This document shows, piece after piece, positions 7,293-14,369 of a DNA stretch of 25,902 nt. The notes below the pieces were generated by a model. The model ran no database searches. It saw only the letters and a program-made list of their open reading frames with translations, and was not told where the DNA came from. Made by a program: the position numbers and the translations under genes. The stretch's first letter is position 1; every line of letters begins with the position of its first letter. The stretch is from Deltaproteobacteria bacterium (GTDB lineage: Bacteria; Desulfobacterota; Binatia; UBA9968): contig JAHKKJ010000001.1 in assembly GCA_020027655.1 (NCBI GenBank), forward strand, positions 1 through 25,902, written 5' to 3'.

Positions 7293-8366
7293 CTACCTGT
7301 TCTTGCCGGCATCGGAAGCCGCCAGGAACACCGATAAAGTCTGTTCCGGCTCTGAAGCTAGCGTGAAGGGTTCGCCATTGGATCTCGGTTTTCGTCGGAG
7401 TTTCGCGACCAGTGTCGTGCGTTTCAATCCTAGCATTCTGGCGGCCGCGCTTTTGTTACCGTTGCTAAGGCGCAATGCTTCTTCCATCAATCGACACTGA
7501 AGCTGCTCCGTCGCGTCGCGTAGATCGATCTGACCGCTCCCCAAGGTGGGTTGAGGACATTTCTTATCTGAAACATAAGAGCGAATGTTGGGTGGCAAGT
7601 CCTTGAGATCGGTGACGCCATTATCACTTAGGAGGACTAACCGTTCGATGAGGTTCTCCAATTCTCGGATATTCCCGGGCCAGTCGTACTCCCAAAGATA
7701 AATCATTGCCTCTCTGCTGATGCTCACTGAGACGCCATGCTTTCGGGTTGACCTATCGAGGAAATGATTCACGAGAAGGGGAATATCGGAACGCCGAGCC
7801 CGAAGCGGTGGCAGATGAAGCGGAATAACTTGAAGCCGAAAAAAAAGATCCTCACGGAAGGAACCTTTTTCCACTTGGTGAGCTAGGTCTTTGTTGGTCG
7901 AGGCAATGACTCGTACCTGAACCTCGACAGGATGATCCGTCCCGATGGGTCTTACTTTTCCGTCTTGTAGTACGCGCAGGAGTTTTGCTTGTAAAGGAAG
8001 CGGCAGCTCGCCGACCTCGTCGAGCAGAATCGTTCCATGGTTGGCGAGTTGGAAGAGCCCGGCACGGGAGGAGTGCGCGCCCGTAAAGGCGCCCCGGGCG
8101 TGGCCAAAGAGCTCGCTCTCGAGCAGGTTTTCCGGAATGGCGGCGCAATTTACTGGAACAAACGGGCGATCAGCCCTGAGGCTAACGTTGTGAATCGCCC
8201 GCGCCACAAGTTCCTTGCCAGTGCCGCTTTCACCTGTAATGAGCACGGTTACGTCAGTGGCTGCTACCCGTTGAATAATTTCATAAATCTTTTTGATCGA
8301 GGGGTGCTCGCCGAGCATGGCCGAAGAAGAGGACAGCATGGAAAATTTGGTGTCTATGACCTCCAT
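7293..8366 (-). CDS. Sigma-54-dependent transcriptional activator without receiver domain
   Basis: A 357-residue bacterial enhancer-binding protein. The AAA+ domain begins almost at the N-terminus: Walker A GESGTGKE at 45-52, the sigma-54 contact loop GAFTGA at 92-97, Walker B TILLDEVGE near 112-120, and ELENLIERLV of the lid. A Fis-type helix-turn-helix occupies about 303-326 (NKSAAARMLGLKRTTL). Only about 20 residues precede the AAA+ domain, so there is no receiver, GAF or PAS domain; control must come in trans, possibly from the receiver protein encoded next. Such proteins drive sigma-54 promoters from upstream sites; those near flagellar genes are often FlrC/FleQ relatives, but orthology is not established. 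No good ribosome site precedes the ATG, so the exact start is uncertain. It is divergent from the second activator. Confidence 0.88.
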   Translation of the reverse strand: MEVIDTKFSMLSSSSAMLGEHPSIKKIYEIIQRVAATDVTVLITGESGTGKELVARAIHNVSLRADRPFVPVNCAAIPENLLESELFGHARGAFTGAHSSRAGLFQLANHGTILLDEVGELPLPLQAKLLRVLQDGKVRPIGTDHPVEVQVRVIASTNKDLAHQVEKGSFREDLFFRLQVIPLHLPPLRARRSDIPLLVNHFLDRSTRKHGVSVSISREAMIYLWEYDWPGNIRELENLIERLVLLSDNGVTDLKDLPPNIRSYVSDKKCPQPTLGSGQIDLRDATEQLQCRLMEEALRLSNGNKSAAARMLGLKRTTLVAKLRRKPRSNGEPFTLASEPEQTLSVFLAASDAGKNR

Positions 8367-8522
8367 AAGGCTTCGTTACAGAGCGGGATTTTGGCCATTT
8401 CGGGGATCAGGTGCGGGGGATAATTTGACTTTGCGAACACCTAAATTGTTCAAAATTGGTCTACTTAAGAAGCTAAGTTTAAGTTAAGCGTGGAGGTTTT
8501 GCAATCATGCTATGAGTTTTCC

Positions 8523-8722
8523 GAGACACTTGCCCGTCAATTTTCTAACAGCTGACATCGGGGTGCTAATTTTTCGCCAGCGAAAATTTTTTCCCCCTAC
8601 CATAACCATTCGTAGGATCCTTAAATCTTTCCGTGGCTTAGATTAGATCGAGACGATCGAAAATGATGTGGCATCTGATTTGCTCGAGACACCGTCCGTT
8701 CAAATAATTGTCATGACATCGG
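8523..8722. repeat. Diverged 40-bp direct repeat in the divergent control region
   Basis: Two copies, 8523-8561 and 8686-8722, share GAGACAC at the left end and TGACATCGG at the right end with a similar-length, partly matching middle. The second copy overlaps the expected start point of the sigma-54 promoter; the first lies about 160 bases upstream, the usual distance for an activator site. An ACTTAA/TTAAGT inverted repeat lies further upstream near 8462-8483. A role as operator or enhancer is inference. Confidence 0.45.
8669..8684 (+). promoter_or_regulatory. Sigma-54 (RpoN) promoter
   Basis: TGGCAT, four bases, then TTTGCT: this gives GG-N10-GC spacing and matches the consensus TGGCACG-N4-TTGCW at nearly every conserved position. 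The start point would fall near 8695, about 40 bases before the ATG of the plus-strand activator. Because that product itself activates sigma-54, auto-regulation or control by the divergent activator is likely. Confidence 0.75.
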
Positions 8723-8735
8723 AAAAGGAGAGACC

Positions 8736-9872
8736 ATGCAGCTCGAGGTGAGTGAACAGTCTGAAGTGTCCGGATTAAATAATGCACTCAGCAACCCCTT
8801 AGTCGGGAATAGCGCGAGGATGCGCGTCGTACGGGCGCTGATCGCCAGATTGGCGAATAGTAACTCCACCGTCTTGATCACCGGTGAAAGCGGTACGGGA
8901 AAGGAGCTGGCGGCGCGGGCAATCCATGAGCTGAGCCCGCGGCAAGATGGATGCTTCGTGCCAGTCAATTGCGGCGCGATTCCAGAGGAACTTTTGGAAA
9001 GCGAGCTATTTGGTCATGTGCGTGGCGCTTTCACCGGTGCAGTGAATGCCCGCCAGGGCCGTTTCCAATTCGCCCATGGCGGAACGCTTTTTCTCGATGA
9101 GATCGCCGAGATGAGCGCGAAACTGCAGGTGAAGTTACTGCGGGTACTTCAAGAGCGGCAGTTTGAACCTGTCGGTAGTGACACCTCCGTGCAAGTTGAT
9201 GTCCGAGTCGTCGCGGCGACCAATAGGGATCTTTGGGTTGCGGTGCGGGAGAGAAAATTTCGGGAGGATCTCTTTTATCGCTTAAACGTTCTTCCATTGG
9301 AACTTCCACCTTTGCGTGAGCGCGACTCGGACATAGCGCTTCTTGTTGGTCATTTCTTGGCCCTTCACGCGCGTAGGAGAGGGAAACCAACCATTCAAGT
9401 GGATGACGGCGCCATGGGGATAATGGAGAAATACAGCTGGCCAGGAAACGTTAGAGAAGTAGAGAATCTCGTTGAGCGTCTGGTGGTGCTGAACGAGGAG
9501 GGTATCGTCCGGCCCACGGATCTTCCCGACTACGTCATCCATAATGCGACGCCACAACACCAAACGACGGCGCAGGTTTCTTTGCCCAACGAAGGAGTGG
9601 ATCTCGATGGTGTCCTGGAGAAGATCGAGAACGGCTTTATACAGCAGGCCCTTGAGCGCTCGCGAGGAAATAAAACATTGGCGGCGGAGCTACTCAACCT
9701 GAATCGTACGACCTTTATCGAGCGCCTGCGCAAAAAAGGGATGCTCCAGTCCACTCGCCCTGCGTCCTTACCTGCGGCCGTCATCAATAACGTGAGGGCA
9801 GATGGCACTCCTCTGACGGAGTCGAGGTTCGAGCAACCGAGCCCGAGCGGGCTTGCGCCTGCTGAAACATGA
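8736..9872 (+). CDS. Second sigma-54-dependent activator without receiver domain
   Basis: A 378-residue enhancer-binding protein with AAGGAGAG before the ATG. Walker A GESGTGKE is at 50-57, GAFTGA at 97-102, Walker B TLFLDEIAE near 117-125, and the WPGNVREVENLVERLV segment near 235-250. The Fis-type helix-turn-helix is at about 310-334 (GNKTLAAELLNLNRTTF). As in its divergent neighbour, only about 22 residues precede the AAA+ domain, so no sensory domain is present. The C-terminal 35 residues after the helix-turn-helix are Pro/Ser-rich and unusual. The proteins clearly share ancestry across the AAA+ domain but differ at both ends. It is read from its own sigma-54 promoter (8669-8684). The position before flhG-fliA suggests flagellar control, FlrC/FleQ-like, but this is inference. 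Confidence 0.9.
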   Translation: MQLEVSEQSEVSGLNNALSNPLVGNSARMRVVRALIARLANSNSTVLITGESGTGKELAARAIHELSPRQDGCFVPVNCGAIPEELLESELFGHVRGAFTGAVNARQGRFQFAHGGTLFLDEIAEMSAKLQVKLLRVLQERQFEPVGSDTSVQVDVRVVAATNRDLWVAVRERKFREDLFYRLNVLPLELPPLRERDSDIALLVGHFLALHARRRGKPTIQVDDGAMGIMEKYSWPGNVREVENLVERLVVLNEEGIVRPTDLPDYVIHNATPQHQTTAQVSLPNEGVDLDGVLEKIENGFIQQALERSRGNKTLAAELLNLNRTTFIERLRKKGMLQSTRPASLPAAVINNVRADGTPLTESRFEQPSPSGLAPAET

Positions 9873-10540
9873 AAGTCGGCAACCTGTCACTTTTGGAAGG
9901 CGCTTATTAACGCCGGGAAAGAGCATCGTTATCAGCCCGTGTTCTCTGAAACGGACCGCCTTACGAAAAGAGATTTACGAAAAGGTAGCGGCTGAATGTG
10001 TTCCCTCAACGATCGTCTTTTGTGCATAGGTTAGAGTCGAGCTTTAACTGCAGGCTATCATCCAGAACATAATTTTGAATCGTCCAAACGGGCAGTGAAC
10101 ATTAAAGGAGATAGACGCTGTGGCCGAATCAGAGCATGCCATCGGTTGCGCGGCCGTGGCCGCGCGGATTTGCTACACAAGTTGATCACGTCTTACCACA
10201 CCAATTCACCTCATGCGTCTCCTTGAGTGCATTCAGACCGTGGAAAAGTATCTCCTTTAATTCCTTTTTAGTTCCCGCCGGAGAACAACGGCCTGTGGGA
10301 GCCGATCCTGCTACGGAGGCGCACTTTCGGAGTCTATCGTTAGTCCCTTTCGCCGCGTCAAGAAGCTGACGGCGATAGTGTTCTTTTTGACGTGGCTGGT
10401 GCCTGTGGATACGGTTTCTACTTGAATTCGCAGTATTTTCATTCTATCGAACCTCGGCACATGGGTTGCTCAAGAGTTCGTCAGCAGAGTCCCATGAGAA
10501 AAAAATTATCATCATCGCCATGGCAGTTTTCGTAGTTTAG
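9873..10540. other. Long region without an intact gene, possible eroded genes
   Basis: About 670 bases between the activator and the flhG open frame contain only short frames full of stops. One detail stands out: a good AAAGGAGATAG site at about 10103-10113 followed by GTG at 10120 opens a 21-codon frame (VAESEHAIG...) that stops at 10185. This looks like the start of a disabled gene. In many genomes flhF, flhA or flhB stand here; I could not identify homology to any of them. Confidence 0.4.
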
Positions 10541-10696
10541 GTGGCCCATCCGCTGAGGGGTTTATTGAGAATGCCGGACTGGCTGTGCCCGAGTCCACCA
10601 GACCCAAAGATCCCGCTCATGGCAAGGAAACAAAGAAAAAAGCAGGCGGAGATCGCCAAACCTGAGATGTTTACGAGCTTATTCTCACGGGAGTCG

Positions 10697-11620
10697 ATGA
10701 GCGGGATTGAGAAAATCTCTCCTGACGGCCAATCCATCAAGCCGACGTTTGCTCAAGAGCTTGTGCCGCCGCGCCAGCGTTCCGCAGCCTCAAAGCGCGT
10801 GAGCCAGGCGCCCGTCTTCGCCATAACCAGCGGCAAGGGAGGAGTGGGGAAAACCAACGTCGTTGCCAACCTTGCTGCGGCACTGGCGCTGCGTAGCAAA
10901 CGAGTGATGGTGATCGACGCCGATTTGGGATTGGCGAATCTCGATCTCTTTTTGGGAGTCAGGCCCGTATACACACTGGCGGATTTCTTTACCGGCCTGG
11001 TAGCTCTCGACGAAATCATCATCTCGAACCGTGACGGTATTCTCTTGCTTCCGGGCGCCTGCGGTGTGCAGGAAGTCACTGCTCTCCGTTACGATCAAAA
11101 GATCGCACTGCTGACGGAACTCGACGCTTTGAGCCATGAGGTCGATTTGGTCCTAGTGGACACCGGCAGCGGAATTTCCGACGCGGTCACCTATTTTGCT
11201 ACCTCGGCCCAGGAGATCGTAGTGGTTGTAACGCCGGAACCTTCGTCCATGACCGATGCCTATGCCCTGGTCAAGGTGCTTGCGTCCGGGTACCACGAAA
11301 AACGGTTTTACATCCTGGCGAACAGCGTCTCAGACAAAGCAGAAGCGCGCCGGCTGTTCGACGCATTGTCGGGTACGGCGCTGCGGTTTCTCAATGCTTC
11401 GCTGGATTTTTTTGGCTGGATCCCTCGCGATCCCCAGTTGATCCAGGCCGTAGCGCGCTCCCGGCTGATTGTAACGGAAGCGTCCGATGCACCGTCGGCA
11501 AAAGCGTTCGCAGTTATGGCAGAGCGCCTGATTGAAATGACCAGCGCCCGGGTCAGGATAAAAGGTAACGTACAGTTTTTCTTCCGCCGTATGCTCGAGG
11601 GGGGTCGAGCAGCGAAATGA
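10697..11620 (+). CDS. flhG: FlhG (YlxH/FleN), MinD-like flagellar number ATPase
   Basis: A ParA/MinD-family ATPase. The deviant Walker A SGKGGVGKTN, then VMVIDADLGLANLDLFLG and the DLVLVDTGSGIS switch motif, match FlhG/FleN, which with FlhF controls flagellar number and placement at the inner membrane. The start is uncertain. The open frame reaches a GTG at 10541 with no ribosome site; internal ATGs lie at 10619, 10667 and 10697. I prefer 10697 (MSGIEKISPDG) because a GGGAG precedes it, although closely spaced, and it gives the short N-terminal extension usual for FlhG. The C-terminal part (ILANSVSDKAEARRLFDAL, then LGWIPRD-like FFGWIPRDPQLIQAV) also fits. The stop overlaps the fliA ATG by four bases, so translation is probably coupled. 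No flhF is found upstream, which is unusual. Confidence 0.87.
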   Translation: MSGIEKISPDGQSIKPTFAQELVPPRQRSAASKRVSQAPVFAITSGKGGVGKTNVVANLAAALALRSKRVMVIDADLGLANLDLFLGVRPVYTLADFFTGLVALDEIIISNRDGILLLPGACGVQEVTALRYDQKIALLTELDALSHEVDLVLVDTGSGISDAVTYFATSAQEIVVVVTPEPSSMTDAYALVKVLASGYHEKRFYILANSVSDKAEARRLFDALSGTALRFLNASLDFFGWIPRDPQLIQAVARSRLIVTEASDAPSAKAFAVMAERLIEMTSARVRIKGNVQFFFRRMLEGGRAAK

Positions 11621-12447
11621 AGGCATCTCAAAAAGAGCAGAAAACGAACCGCTTGGCTTTGGGCGAGACAGTCCACCGAGCTAAAGAGGAAATGGTGACC
11701 CAATATCTGCCGTTGGTCCGCCTCGTGGCTGAAAAGGTCCATCGCCGTCTCCCCCCTGGAGTCGATCTGGAATCTCTGATTCATTCCGGCGTCGTCGGTC
11801 TTCTCCAAGCATTGGATCGCTTTGATCCCAAGCGCGGCGTCGATTTCGAAATATATGCCCGTTATCGTATCCAAGGTGAAGTCATGCAGTGCTTGCGTTC
11901 GCTGGATTGGGTGAGGCGCTCGGTGCGGTCCTGGGGGCGCAAGATAGAAGCGGCGAAGACAAAACTCGCAGGTAAGTTCGCCCGGGAGCCTACCGCGGAA
12001 GAAATTGCGAAAGAACTGGAAATTCCTCTGGAGAACTATTTCCGGCTCGACCAGCAGGTAAATGAGGCGACGCTGCTTAGCCTGGAGGATTTGTCTATCG
12101 CGTCTGAAGCGGACTGGGAGCGGGCCCAGGAAAAATACACGGACAGCCCCTTTCTTGATCCGCTCAGCGTTGTTGAAGGCAAGGATCTCGTGGAGAAGCT
12201 AGCCTTGGGTGTAGCCGCATTGCCAGAGCGGGACCGGTTGGTGGTCACACTTTACTACTATGAAGAGCTCACCCTAAGGGAAATCGGACAGATACTTGAT
12301 TTGAGCGAGGGGCGCGTCTGCCAAATCCTCGCCCATGTTGTTGCCTGCCTGCGCGGCACTCTCGGCATCAAGCCGTCGGCGAAACTATCCCCCAAACGCG
12401 CCCAGGAAGCGCCCAAACAAAACGCTAAGAAGTCCGTGCGGGTCTAG
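11617..12447 (+). CDS. fliA: Flagellar sigma factor FliA (sigma-28)
   Basis: A 276-residue sigma factor directing RNA polymerase to late flagellar and chemotaxis promoters. Region 2 spans about 28-100 with YLPLVRLVAEKVHRRLP, VGLLQALDRFDPKRG and FEIYARYRIQGEVMQCLRSLDW, the last being the sigma-28 hallmark. Region 3 spans about 108-160. Region 4 spans about 190-250 with ALPERDRLVVTLYYYEELTLREIG and LSEGRVCQI as the -35 binding helix-turn-helix. Length is slightly above the usual 240 because of a basic tail (KRAQEAPKQNAKKSVRV). The ATG overlaps the flhG stop (ATGA). Its target signature, TAAA-N15-GCCGATGA, occurs just before the next gene, flgM. Very confident. Confidence 0.95.
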   Translation: MKASQKEQKTNRLALGETVHRAKEEMVTQYLPLVRLVAEKVHRRLPPGVDLESLIHSGVVGLLQALDRFDPKRGVDFEIYARYRIQGEVMQCLRSLDWVRRSVRSWGRKIEAAKTKLAGKFAREPTAEEIAKELEIPLENYFRLDQQVNEATLLSLEDLSIASEADWERAQEKYTDSPFLDPLSVVEGKDLVEKLALGVAALPERDRLVVTLYYYEELTLREIGQILDLSEGRVCQILAHVVACLRGTLGIKPSAKLSPKRAQEAPKQNAKKSVRV

Positions 12448-12748
12448 CACAGAGGATTGACAGGGTTCGTGACGGATTAAACGAAAATTTTGGCCATTGA
12501 GTTGACGATCCATGGCAGATCCCGTGAAACGGATCGTCTCTCTCCTTCTGTCTCCCGGGATCGTTCGTCTGCGCGGTACTCGCTCTCCACTGACGTTCAT
12601 CACCAATTTGAGGTCCGCCGTCACAGAAAACCAACCGACCAAGGTCCTGCTCCGGACCATTCGAAGGAAACCACGCTGAGTTCAATTGTCTGATAAAAAG
12701 CCTTTGAAATCGCTATATAATAGCGACCGTAAGGATTAGGCTTTGGGC
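12448..12748. other. Intergenic region before flgM, no gene recognised
   Basis: About 300 bases. A 55-codon frame starts at an ATG near 12511 but has no ribosome site and no recognisable motif, so I do not call it. A TATAAT hexamer lies near 12715, but no well-spaced -35 box accompanies it. Confidence 0.5.
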
Positions 12749-12776
12749 TAAAGAAGCTTGCCGACTTGCCGATGAA
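12749..12776 (+). promoter_or_regulatory. Sigma-28 (FliA) promoter of flgM
   Basis: TAAA at 12749-12752, exactly 15 bases, then GCCGATGA at 12768-12775. This matches the sigma-28 consensus TAAA-N15-GCCGATAA with one mismatch. Initiation would fall near 12783, about 12-15 bases before the flgM ATG. It lies directly downstream of fliA, so FliA and its inhibitor form a feedback loop. Confidence 0.85.
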
Positions 12777-12794
12777 ACGGATGTAGAGGAGAGA

Positions 12795-13304
12795 ATGATG
12801 GAAGTCATCCACAAAGGGCGTCCAGGTACGGAGCTCTCCCAGCTGATACACAACGGCAAGGCAGCGGGCCAAGCTGGCCGTGACGAGAGAAGCGAAGTTG
12901 GCCCAACCCTAGAATCAGCCAAGGTCAATATCTCCAAAAAGGCGCGGGAGCCACAAAGAATCGCCCAGCATCTGGCTCGTAAGGGCGATGAACTCCACGC
13001 GGAAAAAGTCCGACAGGTCAAGGAAATTATCGCCAAAGGTGAGTATGAGGTTGATCCCCGGGAGGTCGCTAAAAGTATCATTCGTACCGAGATCTCGCGG
13101 CACCTCGAAAAAAGTAAAGTTCGATCGATGATTATTGATCTGACAGAATTGTTAGCGCTCACAGAAGAAGAAATTGCGGCCGGGGAAAAAATGGCGGCGC
13201 AACGTGGAGGATCAAAAGAAGCCCGTCGCAACGTGGGAAGTCGTCGCGCTTTTCCAACAAATCGATGCAGAACCAAGCCTAGCCTCCTCGACTTTCTCCA
13301 GTAG
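12795..13304 (+). CDS. flgM: Anti-sigma-28 factor FlgM with long C-terminal extension
   Basis: A 169-residue protein. Residues 43-100 form the FlgM domain: VNISKKAREPQRIAQHL, then AEKVRQVKEIIAKGEYEVDPREVAKSII, the sigma-28 binding helices. FlgM holds FliA inactive until the hook is finished and FlgM is exported. Ordinary FlgM is about 90-110 residues; here about 68 further residues follow. Of these, 108-136 (MIIDLTELLALTEEEIAAGEKMA) are amphipathic and the end is basic, with SLLDFLQ at the terminus. The extension could be a frame run-on, a fused chaperone-like helix (FlgN-like, weak) or lineage-specific. GAGGAG precedes two adjacent ATGs. It is read from a sigma-28 promoter and followed 9 bases later by csrA. 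Confidence 0.85.
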   Translation: MMEVIHKGRPGTELSQLIHNGKAAGQAGRDERSEVGPTLESAKVNISKKAREPQRIAQHLARKGDELHAEKVRQVKEIIAKGEYEVDPREVAKSIIRTEISRHLEKSKVRSMIIDLTELLALTEEEIAAGEKMAAQRGGSKEARRNVGSRRAFPTNRCRTKPSLLDFLQ

Positions 13305-13313
13305 AAGGATTCA

Positions 13314-13571
13314 ATGTTGATATTGAGTCGCCGACCCGGCGAGAGTCTCACCATCGGCGACGATGTTGTAGTGACCGTGGTCGGTGTGAGCGGCAACCAG
13401 ATCCGGCTGGGCATTACCGCGCCGCGGGAAGTCCGGGTGCTGCGGGAGGAGGTCTCTAAGGCCATGCGGGAAGAAAACCAGGCCGCTGCCAATGCGCTTG
13501 ATTCCAATAGGAGGCCTGGAGATGCTGTTAGACAGCTGCGGGGACGAAAACAGAGAAAGTCCCGCGACTAA
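13314..13571 (+). CDS. csrA: Carbon storage regulator CsrA
   Basis: An 85-residue RNA-binding protein that represses translation by binding GGA motifs in mRNA leaders; near flagellar genes it controls flagellin synthesis, usually with FliW. The MLILSRRPGESLTIGDDV N-terminus, VTVVGVSGNQIRLGITAPREVRVLREEV core and key Leu4, Arg6 and Arg44 are intact. The usual length is 60-75; the extra 20 residues are basic (RGRKQRKSRD). It is preceded by AAGGA and lies 9 bases after flgM in the same transcript. FliW is not found in the window. Directly after the stop the flagellar sequence becomes fragmentary. Confidence 0.95.
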   Translation: MLILSRRPGESLTIGDDVVVTVVGVSGNQIRLGITAPREVRVLREEVSKAMREENQAAANALDSNRRPGDAVRQLRGRKQRKSRD

Positions 13572-13580
13572 TCATCCCAC

Positions 13581-13718
13581 GCCATCGACGTCGCCATCCA
13601 TCGCAACGTACAAAAGGTTATCGCGCTCAGCACAGACAAGGCCGCCAATCCGATCAATCTGTACGGAACGACCAAGCTCTGCTCCGACAAAGTTCTGGTT
13701 TTTCAAGAAGGACGCAGC
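13581..13718 (+). pseudogene. pseB: pseB fragment (UDP-GlcNAc 4,6-dehydratase, flagellin glycosylation)
   Basis: Translation from 13581 gives AIDVAIHRNVQKVIALSTDKAANPINLYGTTKLCSDKVLVF. This is the conserved active-site stretch of PseB/CapD-type dehydratases, including ALSTDKAANPINLYG and the Tyr-x3-Lys pair. PseB makes the first intermediate of pseudaminic acid, used to glycosylate flagellins. Only about 45 codons remain of some 330. There is no start or upstream Rossmann half, and the homology ends near 13705-13718 where a motB-like frame begins in another frame. It is a deletion remnant starting about 10 bases after csrA. The match is seen directly from memory of the family motif, without a search. 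Confidence 0.8.
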
Positions 13719-13960
13719 GCTTCGTCAGTGAGATTGGCTTGGACAAAGAGATCTTCATTGAATCAGCGCCCAATGAGATGGTCATTTCCTTGAAGGATAC
13801 CGTGCCGTTCGATTCGGGAAAGGCGGACTTGCGACAGTAAGCCGTTCCAGTTCTCGAAAAAGTCGTGGCCACGGTTTTAGTCGCCCTGGGCTATCGGTTG
13901 GAAGTCAGCGGTCATACCGATAGCGTTCCGATCTCGACGTCGAGGTTCCCTTCAAACTAT
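13709..13960 (+). pseudogene. motB: motB remnant with in-frame stop (flagellar stator)
   Basis: In the frame with AGT at 13727 the sequence reads VSEIGLDKEIFIESAPNEM, then VISLKDTVPFDSGKADLRQ, a TAA stop at 13838-13840, then AVPVLEKVVATVLVALGYRLEVSGHTDSVPISTSRFPSNY. This is the MotB periplasmic OmpA-like domain, including FDSG-A-LR, GHTD-VPI and the diagnostic ISTSRFPSN. The stop replaces one codon (GAA, AAA or CAA to TAA would suffice). Homology ends at about 13960, before the final helix. The N-terminal membrane anchor with the proton-carrying Asp is missing. It cannot make a working stator. The left end abuts the pseB remnant, so an internal deletion fused two flagellar genes. Confidence 0.82.
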
Positions 13961-14369
13961 CGCAGCGTCGATCAAAACCCAATCTCGACGAGTCCGGAGA
14001 ATCTTTCAGTTTTCGTTTTCCGGCATAGCCTCAATTGACAGCCAAAGCTCATATCGGATAGTCTCGGGCCGCCTATGAGCAGAGTTGCACATAGTTCACC
14101 TATCCAAGCATGCGACCAACCTACCGTTAATTTCGGTCCGCCGGATGCCGCAACTGATGCCTAGGCGCTTTCGAGCTTGGCTGTGGATTTGGGTATCGGT
14201 GAAGCGGTGGATGTGGTGAATCTAGGTCTGTGCAAAAATTCCTAAAACCATTTTTAGACGCAACCGCGGTTATTTGGTCCCCCCCGGGAATTAGACCGTC
14301 CAGCTTGAGATTTCTGCGAATTCGGGTAGAGGATAACTAGATTCGTTTTGTAAAAGGAGAGAAACGATA
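13961..14369. other. Non-coding or fully eroded sequence
   Basis: About 400 bases after the motB remnant. The motB frame continues open to a TGA near 14037 without recognisable homology. From 14080 to 14220 a frame reads ALSSLAVDLGIGEAVDVVNLGL after a stop, faintly reminiscent of nucleotidyltransferase or similar domains but not assignable. The final 30 bases carry the AAAGGAGAG ribosome site of the cupin gene. Confidence 0.4.

Noticed and set aside
8489..8504. TGG...TTTTGCA resembling a sigma-54 promoter upstream of 8669
   Set aside because: GG to GC spacing is two bases too short for a sigma-54 promoter; the site at 8669-8684 has correct spacing.
12511..12680. A 55-codon frame starting at an ATG in the fliA-flgM gap
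   Set aside because: No ribosome site, no recognisable motif, and it overlaps nothing conserved.
14080..14220. Frame reading ALSSLAVDLGIGEAVDVVNLGL, maybe a nucleotidyltransferase remnant
   Set aside because: Too short and too weak a likeness to claim.
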